NCBI GenBank assembly: GCA_034670405.1 | Contig: JAXDDX010000144.1 | Span: 477,501-541,500, forward strand | DNA from: Hoplostethus atlanticus | Lineage: Eukaryota; Chordata; Actinopteri; Trachichthyiformes; Trachichthyidae | Direction: 5' to 3' | Length of the DNA: 64,000 nucleotides | Part shown: positions 24,096 to 34,548 of the stretch, one piece after another | How positions within the stretch are numbered: the stretch's first letter is position 1 | Layout of the letters: every line of letters starts with the position of its first letter | Notes under the pieces: model-generated | The model's database searches: none | What the model was told of the DNA's origin: nothing | Seen by the model: the letters and a program-made list of their open reading frames with translations, nothing else | Made by a program: the position numbers and the translations under genes

Positions 24096-25393
24096 TCAAA
24101 ATGCACATTTTTCAAAACTCTAACACTTTTTCCAATTGCTTGGATACAACACACAGAAACCTAAGATCATTTGTTCATTGAACTAAAATCACCTGTTCAA
24201 AATGACATCAAAGTATTACCAGTTCAAAATGCAATTCACACATTACATCTGAGATGACTGTCTATTCATTTCATTACAATGATCTAACTATGAATTGATA
24301 CAACTGCTCAAAATGATAAGTAACTGTTGCATTACTCTTAATGCTTAGTTTTATGGAAACTGACGAATAATATTCCATGTTTAGATCATGAAAGTTTCAG
24401 GATAACAAGATCCATTGACACCAATTACCATGGACTACATTATCTATGCATGTAATATTTCATCATCAGACTGTTTCTATGGTCCCATGTACCACTTTCC
24501 AGACCATGGATGACGCATGCAATGACATCACAGCACTGGTGTCACCAGTGTCAGGCCTGGATTCGCCATGCCCGAAGATTCACAATAGAGGTCAAGCAGT
24601 GGGAGGAGGAAGACAAGGAAGACGTGGTGGTCAAAGGAATGGCAGGGGACAAGCACCCCTTCTGAGAGGTGGTGGTATTGTATTGGATAATGTCAGGTTC
24701 CACCATGCTCAAATGGTGCAAGCATGGTTTCAGGCCGATCCACAATTTACCACCCTGTACTTACCCCCATACTCTCCTTTCCTTAACCCGATTGAGGAAT
24801 TTTTCTCCACATGGAGGTGGAAGGTATATGATAGGCGCCCTGATGAACAAGTCACCCTTCTCTAGACCATGGATGATGCATGCAATGACATCACGGCAGA
24901 CCAGTGTCAGGCCTGGATTCGCCATGCCCAAAGATTCTTCCCAAGATGTTTGGGATGAAAACATCCATTGTGATGTGGATGAGAACCACATCCACAAGAC
25001 AGGGTTGATGGAAATATATAAGTACAGTAATCAATCCTTTGTTTTGCTATTTACAGTAAGCCAGGTGAGGAACACTGCAGTTGATGTTTTATTTTTATTT
25101 TTATTTTTTGTAGCTAATTATTTTTGCTTTGATTCAAAGAAACCTATATTGTGATTTTACTGTATTTCATTGCATTACATTACATTTCAGATTTTGTTCA
25201 ATGATTCCACTCTGTCTGTAGTATTCTCTCTACTAGTCCTTTTACAGTGTAGTACCATAATGAAACATGTATCACATATTTTGTATGTCATCACCTGTGT
25301 TACAAGTGATGACTGTTGTGAGTTTTGTGTCTAGAGTTTTGAAAAATGACATCAAGGTTCTGAAATTAGTGACAAAGTGATTGTAAAAAACTG
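24011..25393 (+). mobile_element. IS630/Tc1-type DNA transposon, degenerate
   Basis: Ends are CAGTTTTTTACAATCACTTT (24011) and its inverse at 25374-25393, flanked by TA at 24009-24010 and 25394-25395. Inside is a transposase C-terminal fragment. Subterminal sequence has repeated AAAACTCTA-type words. At 1383 bp it is shorter than an autonomous element with the N-terminal half. Related termini occur at 30528-31489 and 31635-32810. Confidence 0.8.
24590..25010 (+). pseudogene. IS630-like transposase, catalytic end
   Basis: The frame 24446-24865 contains IVLDNVRFHHAQMVQ (second Asp of the DDE triad) and YLPPYSPFLNPIEEFFSTWR (the Glu block with the SPFLNPIE motif). After a break near 24865 another frame continues with TMDDACNDI-type and RHAQRFFP sequence to about 24955. 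The N-terminal DNA-binding half and the first Asp are missing. A duplicate of the 'ccatggatgacgcatgcaat' word at 24505 and 24870 marks an internal rearrangement. Confidence 0.82.
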
Positions 25394-25655
25394 TAAGAGA
25401 ACAAAGGATCTCTGCAATACACTGCAAAAATATGCTTTCTGTATGTGTTTCATTAGATATGAATGTCACACTGTTCTACTGCCAACCTCTCCGTCACTCC
25501 TCTCCATCTCTCTGACCACTAATTCATGTCCTACTCTCTCTCTCTCCTCTCCCCCTTCACACCCTCCCCCTACCCACATGGTTTCTTCTCGTCGCAATCT
25601 CCGCTCGCTCTCCCCCACTGTTCTGTTCTCTCCGCTCTCCCTGCCCCCTAGTGAC
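25310..25655. repeat. Right arm of a long inverted repeat
   Basis: This is the reverse complement of 23750-24095: transposon end (to 25393), the linker, then inverted L2 sequence. The arm ends abruptly at 25655 where a second transposon terminus begins. Confidence 0.88.
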
Positions 25656-26145
25656 AAAGTGATTGTAAAAAACTGTATTTTTTATTTTTTTTTGCTTTGA
25701 TTCAAAGAAACCTATGTTGTGATTTTACTGTATTTCATCAATACATTTCAGATTTTGTTCGATGATTCCACTGTGTCTGTAGTATTCTCTCTACTAGTCC
25801 TTCTACAGTGATGTATTTATGTGTAGCACCATAATGAAACATGTATCACATATTTTGTACTACAATATTTAATGATTGTACCAACAACTAAACAGTGAAA
25901 CTATCGGTATCTTGTGTGTGTGTGATCTAAATGAATGTTCCTCTGGTATTTCATGATAAATGAGTTATATGAACCAGTGATTCTGCAAGTGCAAGGTTTC
26001 TTTAAAGATATGAACGCACAATGCAATGTTTTGAACATTGGACAGCCTGTGTTACAAGTGACGACCGTTTTGAGTTTTGTGTCTAGAGTTTTGAAAAATG
26101 ACATCAAGGTTCTGAAATTAGTGCCGAAGTGATTGTAAAAAACTG
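25651..26145 (+). mobile_element. Second partial copy of the 24-kb transposon
   Basis: A terminus (25651-25674) is joined directly to the 3' part of the element (25690-26145), which parallels 25121-25393 including 'attctctctactagtcctt'. The end reads GATTGTAAAAAACTG at 26131-26145 with TA after it. An extra segment near 25850-26040 is not in the first copy. No coding sequence. Confidence 0.75.
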
Positions 26146-26783
26146 TAATCTGTGTCTCCCTTGGAATGCAAAGTAGGTACATTTCGTCAAAGTTCAATCC
26201 CATCTCCTAAAGGCACCAGAGCGGGCTGGTCGAACCTGCAAGAAGTGTTACTTTTTGGCGGCTTTATGGGGGAAATCCACCTTTTGCTGCAAAGGGGGTT
26301 CCTTGGGTTCTTGGGAGCACAGCAGGGGCCAAATGTATAAAAGTCCACGGGCGGCGAGAATGTGCGTACCGGTACACATCCTTCACACCATGCATACCAT
26401 ACGCATTTTTTTGAGTCAGATTAGTGTGATGTTGCGAGTTGGCAAAAAAGGATAATAAAAGTGTGAATTTGGGTGACATTTTATTTAGAGCTTTTTTCTT
26501 TCACTACATTGTGTTAGGATGTAATCTATAGTTTTAAAAACCTTCACTATGATTACATAGTGATGCGTGAGTGGTTAACAACCTTTTTTTGACAAGCCTT
26601 CATTTCGTTCTGAGTAAATATGTTTGTCACTATGCATTCTAATAATTATAATGATAATGATCTTTATATAAATAAACAAATAAATACATGACCTTTATAA
26701 ATAAAGATTATTATTCTGTAGCCTATTATTGGGGAGTAAGAATAACCTACACTATATAAAAGCTGTAGCCGTGTGTAATTGCT

Positions 26784-27420
26784 GTGCAAAATGATACAAT
26801 GGCTGCTTTGGCGTTGCTGGAAGATATTGCTATTGCGCAATTTAGGCGAGAACAAGGCTTCAGAGACCGTACTGATTTTCTGGCCCATGATGATGACTGG
26901 CTAATGCGCCGCTTTCGATTTCCAAGAGCTGTTCCATTGGAATTGTGTGCTGAACTGGGCCCTGTGTTGGAACCGCAGTCTCGGAGAAACCCTGCCATCC
27001 CCGTCCATCTACTGACCACAATCGGGTTTTTAGCGATGGGGACGTTTCAGCGGGAGCTTGCGGACAGATCAGGGATATCGCAGTCTGCCCTGAGTCATGG
27101 CGTGGGCACCATTTCTTTGAGTAATAGATACATCAGGTTCCCTTACACAGCAGCTGAACAGGCCAACATCAAAATGCAATTTGCAGCGATGTCCGGTTTC
27201 CCAAATGTAATATACTATGTATATAATATTGTTTTGTATAATATGTATATAATATTTTATACCCTCAGGTGACAATGGGTATGCATTGAAGCCATGGCTA
27301 CTTGTGCCATTTCCAAACCCCAGAGTGCACAACAGACGCGCTATAATGTGGTACACAGCCGTGCGCTCTGTGGTAGAGCGTTGCATTGGGCTTTTAAAAG
27401 GAAGATGGTTTCGGTTACTT
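26784..27420 (+). pseudogene. Harbinger (HARBI1-like) transposase
   Basis: The frame 26784-27272 gives ALALLEDIAIAQFRREQGFR, then DWLMRRFRFPRAVPLELCAE (N-terminal helical part), LTTIGFLAMGTFQRELADRS and GISQSALSHG, and YIRFPYTAAEQANIKMQFAA before running into AT-rich sequence after GFPNV. The expected IDCTH-type catalytic segment is gone. Later pieces near 27275-27420 in another frame resemble the C-terminal SVVERCIGLLKGRW. The middle of the DDE domain is therefore deleted. An intact enzyme would excise and insert the element at 3-bp targets. Confidence 0.87.
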
Positions 27421-27489
27421 TCTGCCATTCAACTTGTTTCATTTGGTTGGTAATGCCAGAGCTTAGGCTTCTAAATAATACGCGTTTTC

Positions 27490-27600
27490 TTCTGTCATTT
27501 TGATCAACCATTATTTCAAGTTCACAGTCGGTAAAATAGTGTTTTTTCTTCTTCTGTTGCTTCTTAAATGCTTCCGCCGTTTCTCCTCAAAACTAAACTA
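27490..27600 (-). pseudogene. Harbinger Myb/SANT-like gene remnant
   Basis: A minus-strand reading contains KKHYFTDCELEIMVDQNDRR, resembling the start of the Myb/SANT-like DNA-binding protein encoded by Harbinger elements opposite the transposase. Only about 35 residues are left. In complete elements the protein helps the transposase reach the nucleus and bind the ends. Confidence 0.55.
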
Positions 27601-27931
27601 AATGCTGGCCCTTTATATGCAAACCAGGCAATTTGGGGTGTGTTGATGTGTGTTAGTAAATTGTGGGCATGGTCAGAAGGCTCGTGCACGTGCGTGCGCA
27701 CAATTTCAGGATGATTGAGATGTATGAGGAAAAAACACGTGGGAACAGACGTACGTGGGGTTTTATACATCTGACGAAAAGACTGCATATGCATGTTTCC
27801 TGTTTTGTGCGTACACAGATTTCTACACCTAAATATACACAGAGTTTCATACATTTGGCCCCAGGTGTCTTGACCTCATAGGAATGTGTTAGTCTTTGGG
27901 TGTTAATGTGTATTTTGTATGGTCCAAAGAA

Positions 27932-27949
27932 GGGGGGGGGGGGGGGGGG
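27932..27949. repeat. Poly-G run
   Basis: Eighteen consecutive G residues; possible assembly-length uncertainty and G-quadruplex potential. Confidence 0.9.
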
Positions 27950-27984
27950 TTGATGTCTCCTGCATACACTACACTTAATTCGAA

Positions 27985-28330
27985 ACCATTGGGCTATGTA
28001 TCATCTGACATTTCAGACATGGACCCAGTTACTCCCAACCTCCTCGTTATGGGCCGGCTGACTCATCACTCCCCCTAGTGTCTTATCTGGACTGAGCTCC
28101 TCAGCACCAAATGGCTCAAATACTGTCGGATCATTTCTGGAAACATTTCACCAAATCCTACTTACCATCACTTCAGGCGAGACACAAATGGCTGAGGGAC
28201 AAGCAAGATCTGCAGGCAAACTCAGTAGTGATGATTGTAGACCCCCAGCTACCAAGAGCCCTTTGGGCTGTTGGCAAAGTGACCCGTATCCTACCAATTC
28301 CTACCAGTTGCAATCAAGGACAAATTATAT
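27985..28330 (+). pseudogene. BEL/Pao-type retrotransposon pol, C-terminal end
   Basis: Plus-strand readings contain DMDPVTPNLLVMGRL (27985-28070) and, in the frame 28111-28353, ILSDHFWKHFTKSYLPSLQ, RHKWLRDKQDLQANSVVMIV and LPRALWAVGKVTRI. This series is the short domain following integrase in BEL/Pao polyproteins. A stop near 28077 and a frameshift near 28110 break it. No LTR or other pol part is visible nearby, so it is an isolated fragment. Confidence 0.82.
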
Positions 28331-28529
28331 ATTGTATATATCATATTATATAAATTATGATTTATTTTATTCATGTGCATTGTTGTTTACTTTTGTTGTT
28401 GTACTTCAATTAATTAAATTACTATTCACTGGACATTCATTTTATGATTCTGGCATTCTAATTGATGCCCCAGTGATGATAGTCACAGTCTCCTAATCTC
28501 AATCCCTTCTCTACATATATGGTGTATAT

Positions 28530-28555
28530 ATGATATGATATGATATGATATGATA
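28530..28555. repeat. TATGA microsatellite
   Basis: About five TGATA units in tandem. Confidence 0.9.
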
Positions 28556-28559
28556 CCTT

Positions 28560-28955
28560 TTGTTTCTCTATATGATACAATTAGTCAGAGAATGAAAAAA
28601 TTGCCATTTCATGATACCATTAATAAAAAGTAACTTTATTTTTAAGATGTCAAGTGGCCGGTGAAGGAAAAAAGCACATTCAGTTTCAAAATGTCACTGT
28701 ACTGCTTTGTCTTGGGGTTCGGACAACACGATGACAAGGATGATTTCTTGAATCAACGAGGAATTGGACTAGAATTGTTGGGCGGCTTGATCAGTTCAGA
28801 AGATAAACGATAAAAGATTTGATTTGACATTTTGTGACCTTCCTGCGTTTGAAACTGCATCCCGGAGTTCCAGTTGATTCTGCAGCCATGATAGTGAAAT
28901 CCATTTTGAAGCGCCAGTCTAAACATGGCCCATATGGTTACACTCGGTGACAGGT
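28560..28955. other. Stretch with no recognised gene
   Basis: Unique-looking sequence of mixed composition; no long frame, no inverted repeat. It precedes the irregular repeat region at 28960-29900. Confidence 0.4.
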
Positions 28956-28959
28956 CTGT

Positions 28960-29778
28960 TATAATTACAGCTTTTCTATCTGAGGGACGTCTTAACCTGA
29001 TGCCTTAGGTAAATTACTGCTCTGACAGACCGAGGGCCTTCCCCAGCTAGCACCATATATCTCTGAAAGAAAGCCTGGGATACACACACACACACACACA
29101 CCGAGTCACAGAAGCTCTCAGATGATGTCATGAGAGGAGTGTTGAGATGTCACCTTGTCCCATGTCTCAGTTCATTGTATGTAATTAATGTTCTAGAGAT
29201 AGGCCTACGTGTGTGTGTGTGTGTGTGTGTGTAAAGCTGGACCAGGTCTGTGTAATTAATGTTCTGATATAGATAGAACTTGTTATATGCCTATAATTAT
29301 TGCATACTGAAGGTCTGCACCTCTGATTGTGTGTGTGTGTGTGTGTGTGTAGTCTGCCTGATGTCAATCAGATGATGTCACGATGATGTTATATTGTTGA
29401 CGGAGAGGAGAGGAGTCACCTTTTCCTCAGGTTGTCTGTAATTACTGTTCTGACATAGGTAGATCTGTTGACTGCATAATTGTTGTACATCATTTCAGCC
29501 AACATGGCCGTGTGTGTGCGCGTGTGTGTGTTGAGATGTTAAATTGTCCTAGCTCCCTGTATGCAATTAATGTGTTTATAATTACTAATTACTGTATACT
29601 TGGTCTGAACATGCACTGAGGAACCGTGGACTTTCTATACATAACACTGGGCAAGCAAGTGTGTGTGTGCCCATGTGTTCGTCTATGTAAAGACACATTG
29701 CAGTGTCAAGACATCACCTCGGTGTCTTCCTGTGCCACCGTAGGAGTTCTTGTCTGTAATTATACTGTATGTGTGAAT

Positions 29779-29873
<95 letters not shown>

Positions 29874-29900
29874 TTTGCATGTAATTAATGTAAAACTTTC
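28960..29900. repeat. Irregular repeats with CA/GT tracts
   Basis: The word GTAATTAATGTTCT or close variants recurs near 29180, 29251, 29440, 29563 and 29880, often followed by GATATAGATAGA-like sequence. CA/GT tracts lie between the copies (29080-29102, 29209-29232, 29327-29351, 29780-29871). Spacing varies from about 70 to 190 bp, so it looks like a decayed tandem array expanded by microsatellites. Confidence 0.65.
29780..29871. repeat. CA microsatellite, 92 bp
   Basis: Uninterrupted CA dinucleotides. The 94- and 65-residue frames across it (poly Thr-His and poly Cys-Val) are artefacts. Confidence 0.97.
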
Positions 29901-30171
29901 TCTCACCTAGGGAACTTTTTTTTTTCTGCGGGAAACTAATCAGGATGGAAACTGACGATTCACATCACTTAGCATGGAGGTAGCAAGAAGGCCTAGTGGT
30001 TGCAGATCCACTCCATAGCTAGCCTATACAGCACTTAGGGTAGGCAAAGAGAAAAGATTTGCACCAGTGCTTCATTATCACTTTGCACATTAGTGTAAAA
30101 AACAGAAAATAATGCAAACAAAGCAGCCATTTTTTGTCCCACTGCTCCATTCAGCATTCTGTATCTTAAAT

Positions 30172-30352
30172 ACATTACATTACATTACATTACATTACAG
30201 TCATTTAGCAGACGCTTTTATCCAAAGCGACTTACAATAAGTGCATTCAACATAGGTAGGCAAGAGAACTAGTCACCAGAAATCGTAAGTGCATTTCCTT
30301 ACTAAACAAGCATCTAAGAGCATAACTAGTGCTAAGGTAAAAGTGCAATACA
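30172..30352 (-). repeat. L2-type LINE 3' tail
   Basis: Starts with TACAT/ATTACA units and carries the same 'gcgacttacaataagtgc' block as the L2 copy at 18413. Ends where the CAGTTTTC terminus starts at 30353. Confidence 0.82.
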
Positions 30353-30527
30353 GTTTTCTGTATCACATTTTCAAAACTCTAAACACAATTAGCACAACAT
30401 CCGTCAGTTGTGGACCATACCATTAACACAATTCATGTTGTTTTCACACAATAAGCAGTCAATTAAATTTTTTTTTTATTGTTTTGACTCAATTTGCACA
30501 ACAGATTTTCAATGTGCAAAACTCTTA
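30353..30527 (+). repeat. Partial end of a CAGTTTT-terminated element
   Basis: A terminus (CAGTTTTCTGTATCAC) with AAAACTCTAAACACAA-type subterminal words, then a second partial end at 30462-30525 nearly equal to 30531-30590. It looks like one truncated element with another truncated end joined to it. Confidence 0.55.
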
Positions 30528-31489
30528 CAGTTTTTTTCAATTGTTTTGACTCAATTTGCACAACATATTTTCAATGTGCAAAACTCTAAATGCAAAGTGC
30601 CAAACTGACTTTCAAAATTCATACTCTAAGACACTACATCCTATGCTGACATACAAAGTGCAAAACTCTAAATCATCTGCTCCATCCTCAGAGTACAGCC
30701 ACTTAACATTACAACAATGTTCAAATGCTTATTACTACAAAAGCAGGTCACTAAATCAGTTCATCAGGTGTTTGTAGCCATGTCTCATTACTTCCAGCAA
30801 CCTTGCCCAGGTTAGTAGCATTGCAACACAATTGATAATCTCATCACCACTACATAAAAGGCTGCTTAGAAACCTGAATGGCAGTTTCTGACAACATGGA
30901 GCAGGCCGATGAGGCCGATTCTGTGGCCAAATGCAGCAGAGAGGCAAAATGCTGCTTAAGCACTGAAATGCATTTGTTTTGTTTTTTGTTACTGTTGTTT
31001 TTGCTTTTACTGTTGTTTTTTTTGTACTGTAAAATTCAGTTGAGTTTACTGCATTACTGTATGATTTCTTTCATATACAGTAATCTACTGTAATCTAATA
31101 TTTTGTTTGTCTTCCATAAAAACACAAGCTATATATATATATATATATACTGCAGTCTATCACAGAGGATCACAGGGGATGCCTGCTGTACTTCATTTGA
31201 AGTACTTATGAGGAAATGACCCTTGCAGTCTTTTTTGATGACAATTATTTAGTGTTTGACCGCATTATTTGATAATGCGCCAATAATTAAACTTCAATGA
31301 TGAACATATCCAATGTTCTGGTGCTATGATAAACTTTTGCATATAATATTCTCTCATTTGACACTGGTATTTTTATTTTGCATGCTATATTAAATTTTGA
31401 ACCCAAAATGAGCAGTATAGCATTCTGTGTTAAGAGTTTTGCACATTGAAAATCTGTGCAAATTGAGTCAAAGCAATTAAAAAAAACTG
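30528..31489. mobile_element. Non-autonomous CAGTTTTTT element A
   Basis: Inverted termini of about 57 bp (CAGTTTTTTTCAATTGTTTT at 30528 and its inverse at 31470-31489; both include 'gactcaatttgcaca'), with TA on both sides (30526-30527, 31490-31491). No transposase remains inside. Length 962 bp. TA targets and end sequence ally it with the transposon at 24011-25393. Confidence 0.78.
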
Positions 31490-31632
31490 TAACACACAAT
31501 GCTATACTGCTCATTTTGGGTTCAAAATCTAATATAGCATGCAAAATAAAAATACCAGTGTCAAATGAGAGAATATTATATGCAAAAGTTTATCATAGCA
31601 CCAGAAGTTTGGATATGTTCATCGTTGAAGTT
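31291..31632. repeat. Palindrome centred on the end of element A
   Basis: Sequence 31291-31437 (inside element A) is the reverse complement of 31490-31632 (outside it), about 140 bp per arm with few differences, including 'ctatactgctcattttggg'. The 50-bp centre is the right terminus of element A. Confidence 0.85.
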
Positions 31633-31634
31633 TA

Positions 31635-32810
31635 CAGTTTTTTCCGATTGCTAACTCGCATCGGTCAATACTGAAGCCACATTGTCAAAACTCTTCATAC
31701 AGTCTGCATTACCAACATGCATCTTGGCCAGACAGTTAATCTCACCTCCAAAACTCACTCAAACCATCAAAACACTTCATACATGTCTCAAAATAAGCTT
31801 GTTCGACCAGAACACTGGCAACACTTCTCACTCAGAAAGCATACATTGTCACTCATAACACACTAACCTAAAAAACACTAACAACAGGGAGCATTACATA
31901 AATGATGAACTTTTATGTTTGAAGTTTGAATTTTTCACATAAATCAGTATTTCATTATAGAATAATTATAACACCTTTTCACTTTATTGACTGTACTAAA
32001 GTAATGTATGTAACCAGTATGTATGCAACAAGAATGAATGAGAAACGCAGCAATTTGCTTCAAATCGTAATTTACTGTACTGTTTCAAAAAGTTGAAAAA
32101 AAAAAAAAATCCTGAAATTCCAGGAGGAAACCTTTGGAGCCTACGTAAAACACCAAATATATTTCAAAATGTCAGTACATGTAAAAATGTAAACATACTG
32201 TATTGTACTGTAATATGTAGTTCAACTATCATTGAAGGGTACACATCTCACCTGTTCCTCGTGCCGGAAAATTTGTACAATTGATGCAACTGTTGAACGC
32301 TGCAGATTTGGTTGCACCCTTACAGTAAAACAGCCTCTCTCAAAGAGACCATGGTTTACAACATGGTCAATAATTGTGGCCCTTACAGTTTTTTCCGATT
32401 GCTAACTCGCATCGGTCAATACTGAAGCCACATTGTCAAAACTCTTCATACTGTCTGCATTACCAACATGCCTCTTGGCCAAACAGTTAATCTCACCTCC
32501 AAAACTCACTCAAACCACCAAAACACTTCATACATGTCTCAAAATAAGCTTGTTCAACCACAACACTGGAGACACTGCTCACTCAGAAAGCATACATTGT
32601 CACTCATAACACACTAACCTAAAAAACACTAACAACAGGGAGCATTACATAAATGATGAACTTTTATCTTTGAAGTTTGAATGATTTTTCACATAAATCA
32701 GTATTTCATTATAGAATAAGAATTACACCTTTTTCACTTTATTGACCATACTAAAGTAATGTATGTAACCAGTAAGTATGTATGTAACAAGAATGAATCA
32801 CTAACAAGCA
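31635..32810. repeat. Direct duplication of a CAGTTTTTT element (B1, B2)
   Basis: Unit B1 (31635-32045) and unit B2 (32386-32806) are nearly identical over about 410 bp, in the same orientation, each beginning CAGTTTTTTCCGATTGCTAA after TA. The start-to-start period is 751 bp. The 340 bp between them include the transposase fragment at 32226-32382. Confidence 0.85.
32226..32382 (-). pseudogene. IS630-like transposase, N-terminal HTH remnant
   Basis: Read on the minus strand, about 50 residues give ATIIDHVVNHGLFERG, then VQPNLQRSTVASIVQIFRHE, ending at a stop. This is the helix-turn-helix start of the transposase type whose catalytic end is at 24590-25010. There is no start codon in frame at the terminus. 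It shows that the CAGTTTTTT cluster belongs to that family. Confidence 0.7.
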
Positions 32811-33430
32811 TTTAGCTATACTTAAGATACTTTTTCTAAACTCCTAACACAGCAATACATCTACATCACACAATTAGCCAAATAGTAAATTTTCTGCTCA
32901 AAATCACATTTTGTTAATTAAATACTAACTCTACATTTCAAAATGCAAAAAAACGTTCTCTACATACATTAACTCTAACAAAACACGGCAAACTCGACTC
33001 AAAATCAAATAATTATTTCAAAACACTAGCACGTTTTCTATCCAAGAGGAACATATAGTCAATCATAGCATAACGACTTTCAAAATATTAACAGTTGATG
33101 GCATTACAAAAACTGCATTACTTTTCATGTTTCAGTTCTACCTGCATACAATAGACAATATGAAATCCATTGTTTTTTATAATTCAGTTTCTTTTTACTG
33201 TAAACCACTGTTTTGGTTGAGTGTTGAATGTGTGCATTTTTGGCAACATACTATCTAAAAGTGAATGAGTCATCTTTACTTTATTGAAATGTACAGTAGA
33301 AAAAAAATTGTAAGTGACAGAATTGCTGTGCACAGCCCCGCGCAACCATATAAATATGCCTGTCGATGAATATTTTCGTCATTTTTTTTGCTTACAAAAA
33401 ATAGTTTGCGAAGACACGCCCATACGGGAT
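32811..33430. other. AT-rich DNA, probable decayed element
   Basis: Repeated AAAACTCTAAC-, AAAACAC- and TTTCAAAA-type words resemble the subterminal parts of the CAGTTTTTT elements, but no terminus is visible. No gene. Confidence 0.4.
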
Positions 33431-33939
33431 GAACCCTAACCCTAATTACGCATCCGCAACAATGCACATCAAAGCCCTCAGACTCCTTAGACCACTGAGA
33501 TCCCAATGTGATTACTACTCTTTGAAGCAGTAAGAGAGGGGGGAGGGAAGGAACGAGAAGGGGACGGGGAAGGGATGGATAAAAGGAGGATTTTCTTCTG
33601 TTTCGAAAGATGATTTGGGAACAATTTAATTCACATATCCCCAATTTCAGAATTCTAACAATCTCAGTTCGTACACAGAAACTGTCAACTCTAGAAGAAA
33701 GGGGGACGCTATGCACATGTTTTCTGTTTATTCCAATAAATGTTGACATCAATAAAGGTTATTGAAAGGAGATTTTGAGTATTGTTCTAGACTGTATAGA
33801 GTAAGGAGGTGACATGGTGTGTTCACCTCAGTGACACCAACACACAGCTCCACTAAGTAACATTCATTCTAATGTTATGTTGTCATAAATGACGGACAGA
33901 GATGACAATGGCATCTATTTGGCACAGCTGTGTGTGTGT

Positions 33940-33982
<43 letters not shown>

Positions 33983-34315
33983 ACTGGGCAAGGATTGAAG
34001 TTGACATGTTCTGTGACCAGAAGTAACAGCCTTCATGCACGCACACACACACACACACAAACACACACATGATTAAATGCAATCATGACCGAACATCATG
34101 GCAGCTTTCTTCAAATGTCTCTTAAAATTCACAGCATTTTCCAAATAACTGTAGGATTTAGACACAATTGCAGAGTGTGTGTGTGTGTGTGTGTGTGTAG
34201 ATGAGACCCCCCCTTGAGTCCTCAGCTGTAATCATTACCCTGACTGGTCAGAGAGAAAGAAATCACACACACACATGCGCCACTTGACACACCTGTCCCT
34301 CCTCAAGTTCAGCAG
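33431..34315. other. Stretch with microsatellites, no recognised gene
   Basis: Contains GT tracts at about 33930-33977 and 34176-34199, a CA tract at about 34041-34068, a purine-rich block at 33530-33595 and a short telomere-like CCCTAACCCTAA at 33434-33445. The 158-residue minus frame 33276-33752 has no recognisable domain. Confidence 0.5.
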
Positions 34316-34437
34316 GTTCGTTAGGGTTTGGTAACAATTGCTAAAGTTTGGTAGGTTTTGGGTTTGGAGAGATTTGGTAAGGTTTGGTAAGGTTTGATAG
34401 GGTTTATTGAGGTTTGGTAATGTTTGGTTGGGTACAG
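34316..34437. repeat. GGTTTGGTAA minisatellite
   Basis: About ten degenerate units of GGTTTGGTAA/GGTTTGATAG, directly before the SINE head. Confidence 0.75.
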
Positions 34438-34440
34438 AGT

Positions 34441-34548
34441 GTCCGGCCTAGACAGCTCAGTTGGTAGAGCATGAGACTTTCAGTCTCAGGGTTGTGGGTT
34501 TGTACATCGCGTTGGATAAAAGAGTTTGCTAAATGACTGTAATGTAGG
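34441..34548 (+). mobile_element. tRNA-derived SINE
   Basis: The head has tRNA elements: GACAGCTCAGTTGGTAGAGC (D-arm, A box), an anticodon arm TGAGA-CTTTCAG-TCTCA and GGGTTGTGGGTT (T-arm side, B box partly decayed). The body resembles tRNA-Lys, while the loop reads TTC. The tail 'gttggataaaagagtttgc' then AAATGACTGTAATG resembles the L2 tails in this window, which would let the L2 machinery mobilise it. No CCA-ready acceptor stem, so not a functional tRNA gene. Confidence 0.8.

Larger units (their letters stand above)
26326..27861 (+). mobile_element. PIF/Harbinger transposon, degenerate
   Basis: Terminal inverted repeats GGGCCAAATGTATAAAA (26326) and its inverse ending at 27861 are flanked by CAG on both sides (26323-26325, 27862-27864), a 3-bp duplication as usual for this group. 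It contains a plus-strand transposase and, on the minus strand near the right end, a Myb/SANT-like fragment, the two-gene layout of Harbinger. The length is 1.54 kb; an autonomous element is longer, so an internal deletion is likely. Confidence 0.85.

Noticed and set aside
29626-29910. Poly Thr-His and poly Cys-Val open frames
   Set aside because: They are translations of the CA/GT microsatellite.
33434-33445. Interstitial telomere
   Set aside because: Only two CCCTAA units; too short to mean anything.
33276-33752. 158-residue open frame on the minus strand
   Set aside because: No domain, no splice or promoter context, composition follows the local DNA, and about one frame of this size is expected by chance in a window of this length.
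34441-34548. Functional tRNA gene
   Set aside because: The acceptor stem does not pair and the 3' part turns into a LINE-like tail, so it is a SINE.
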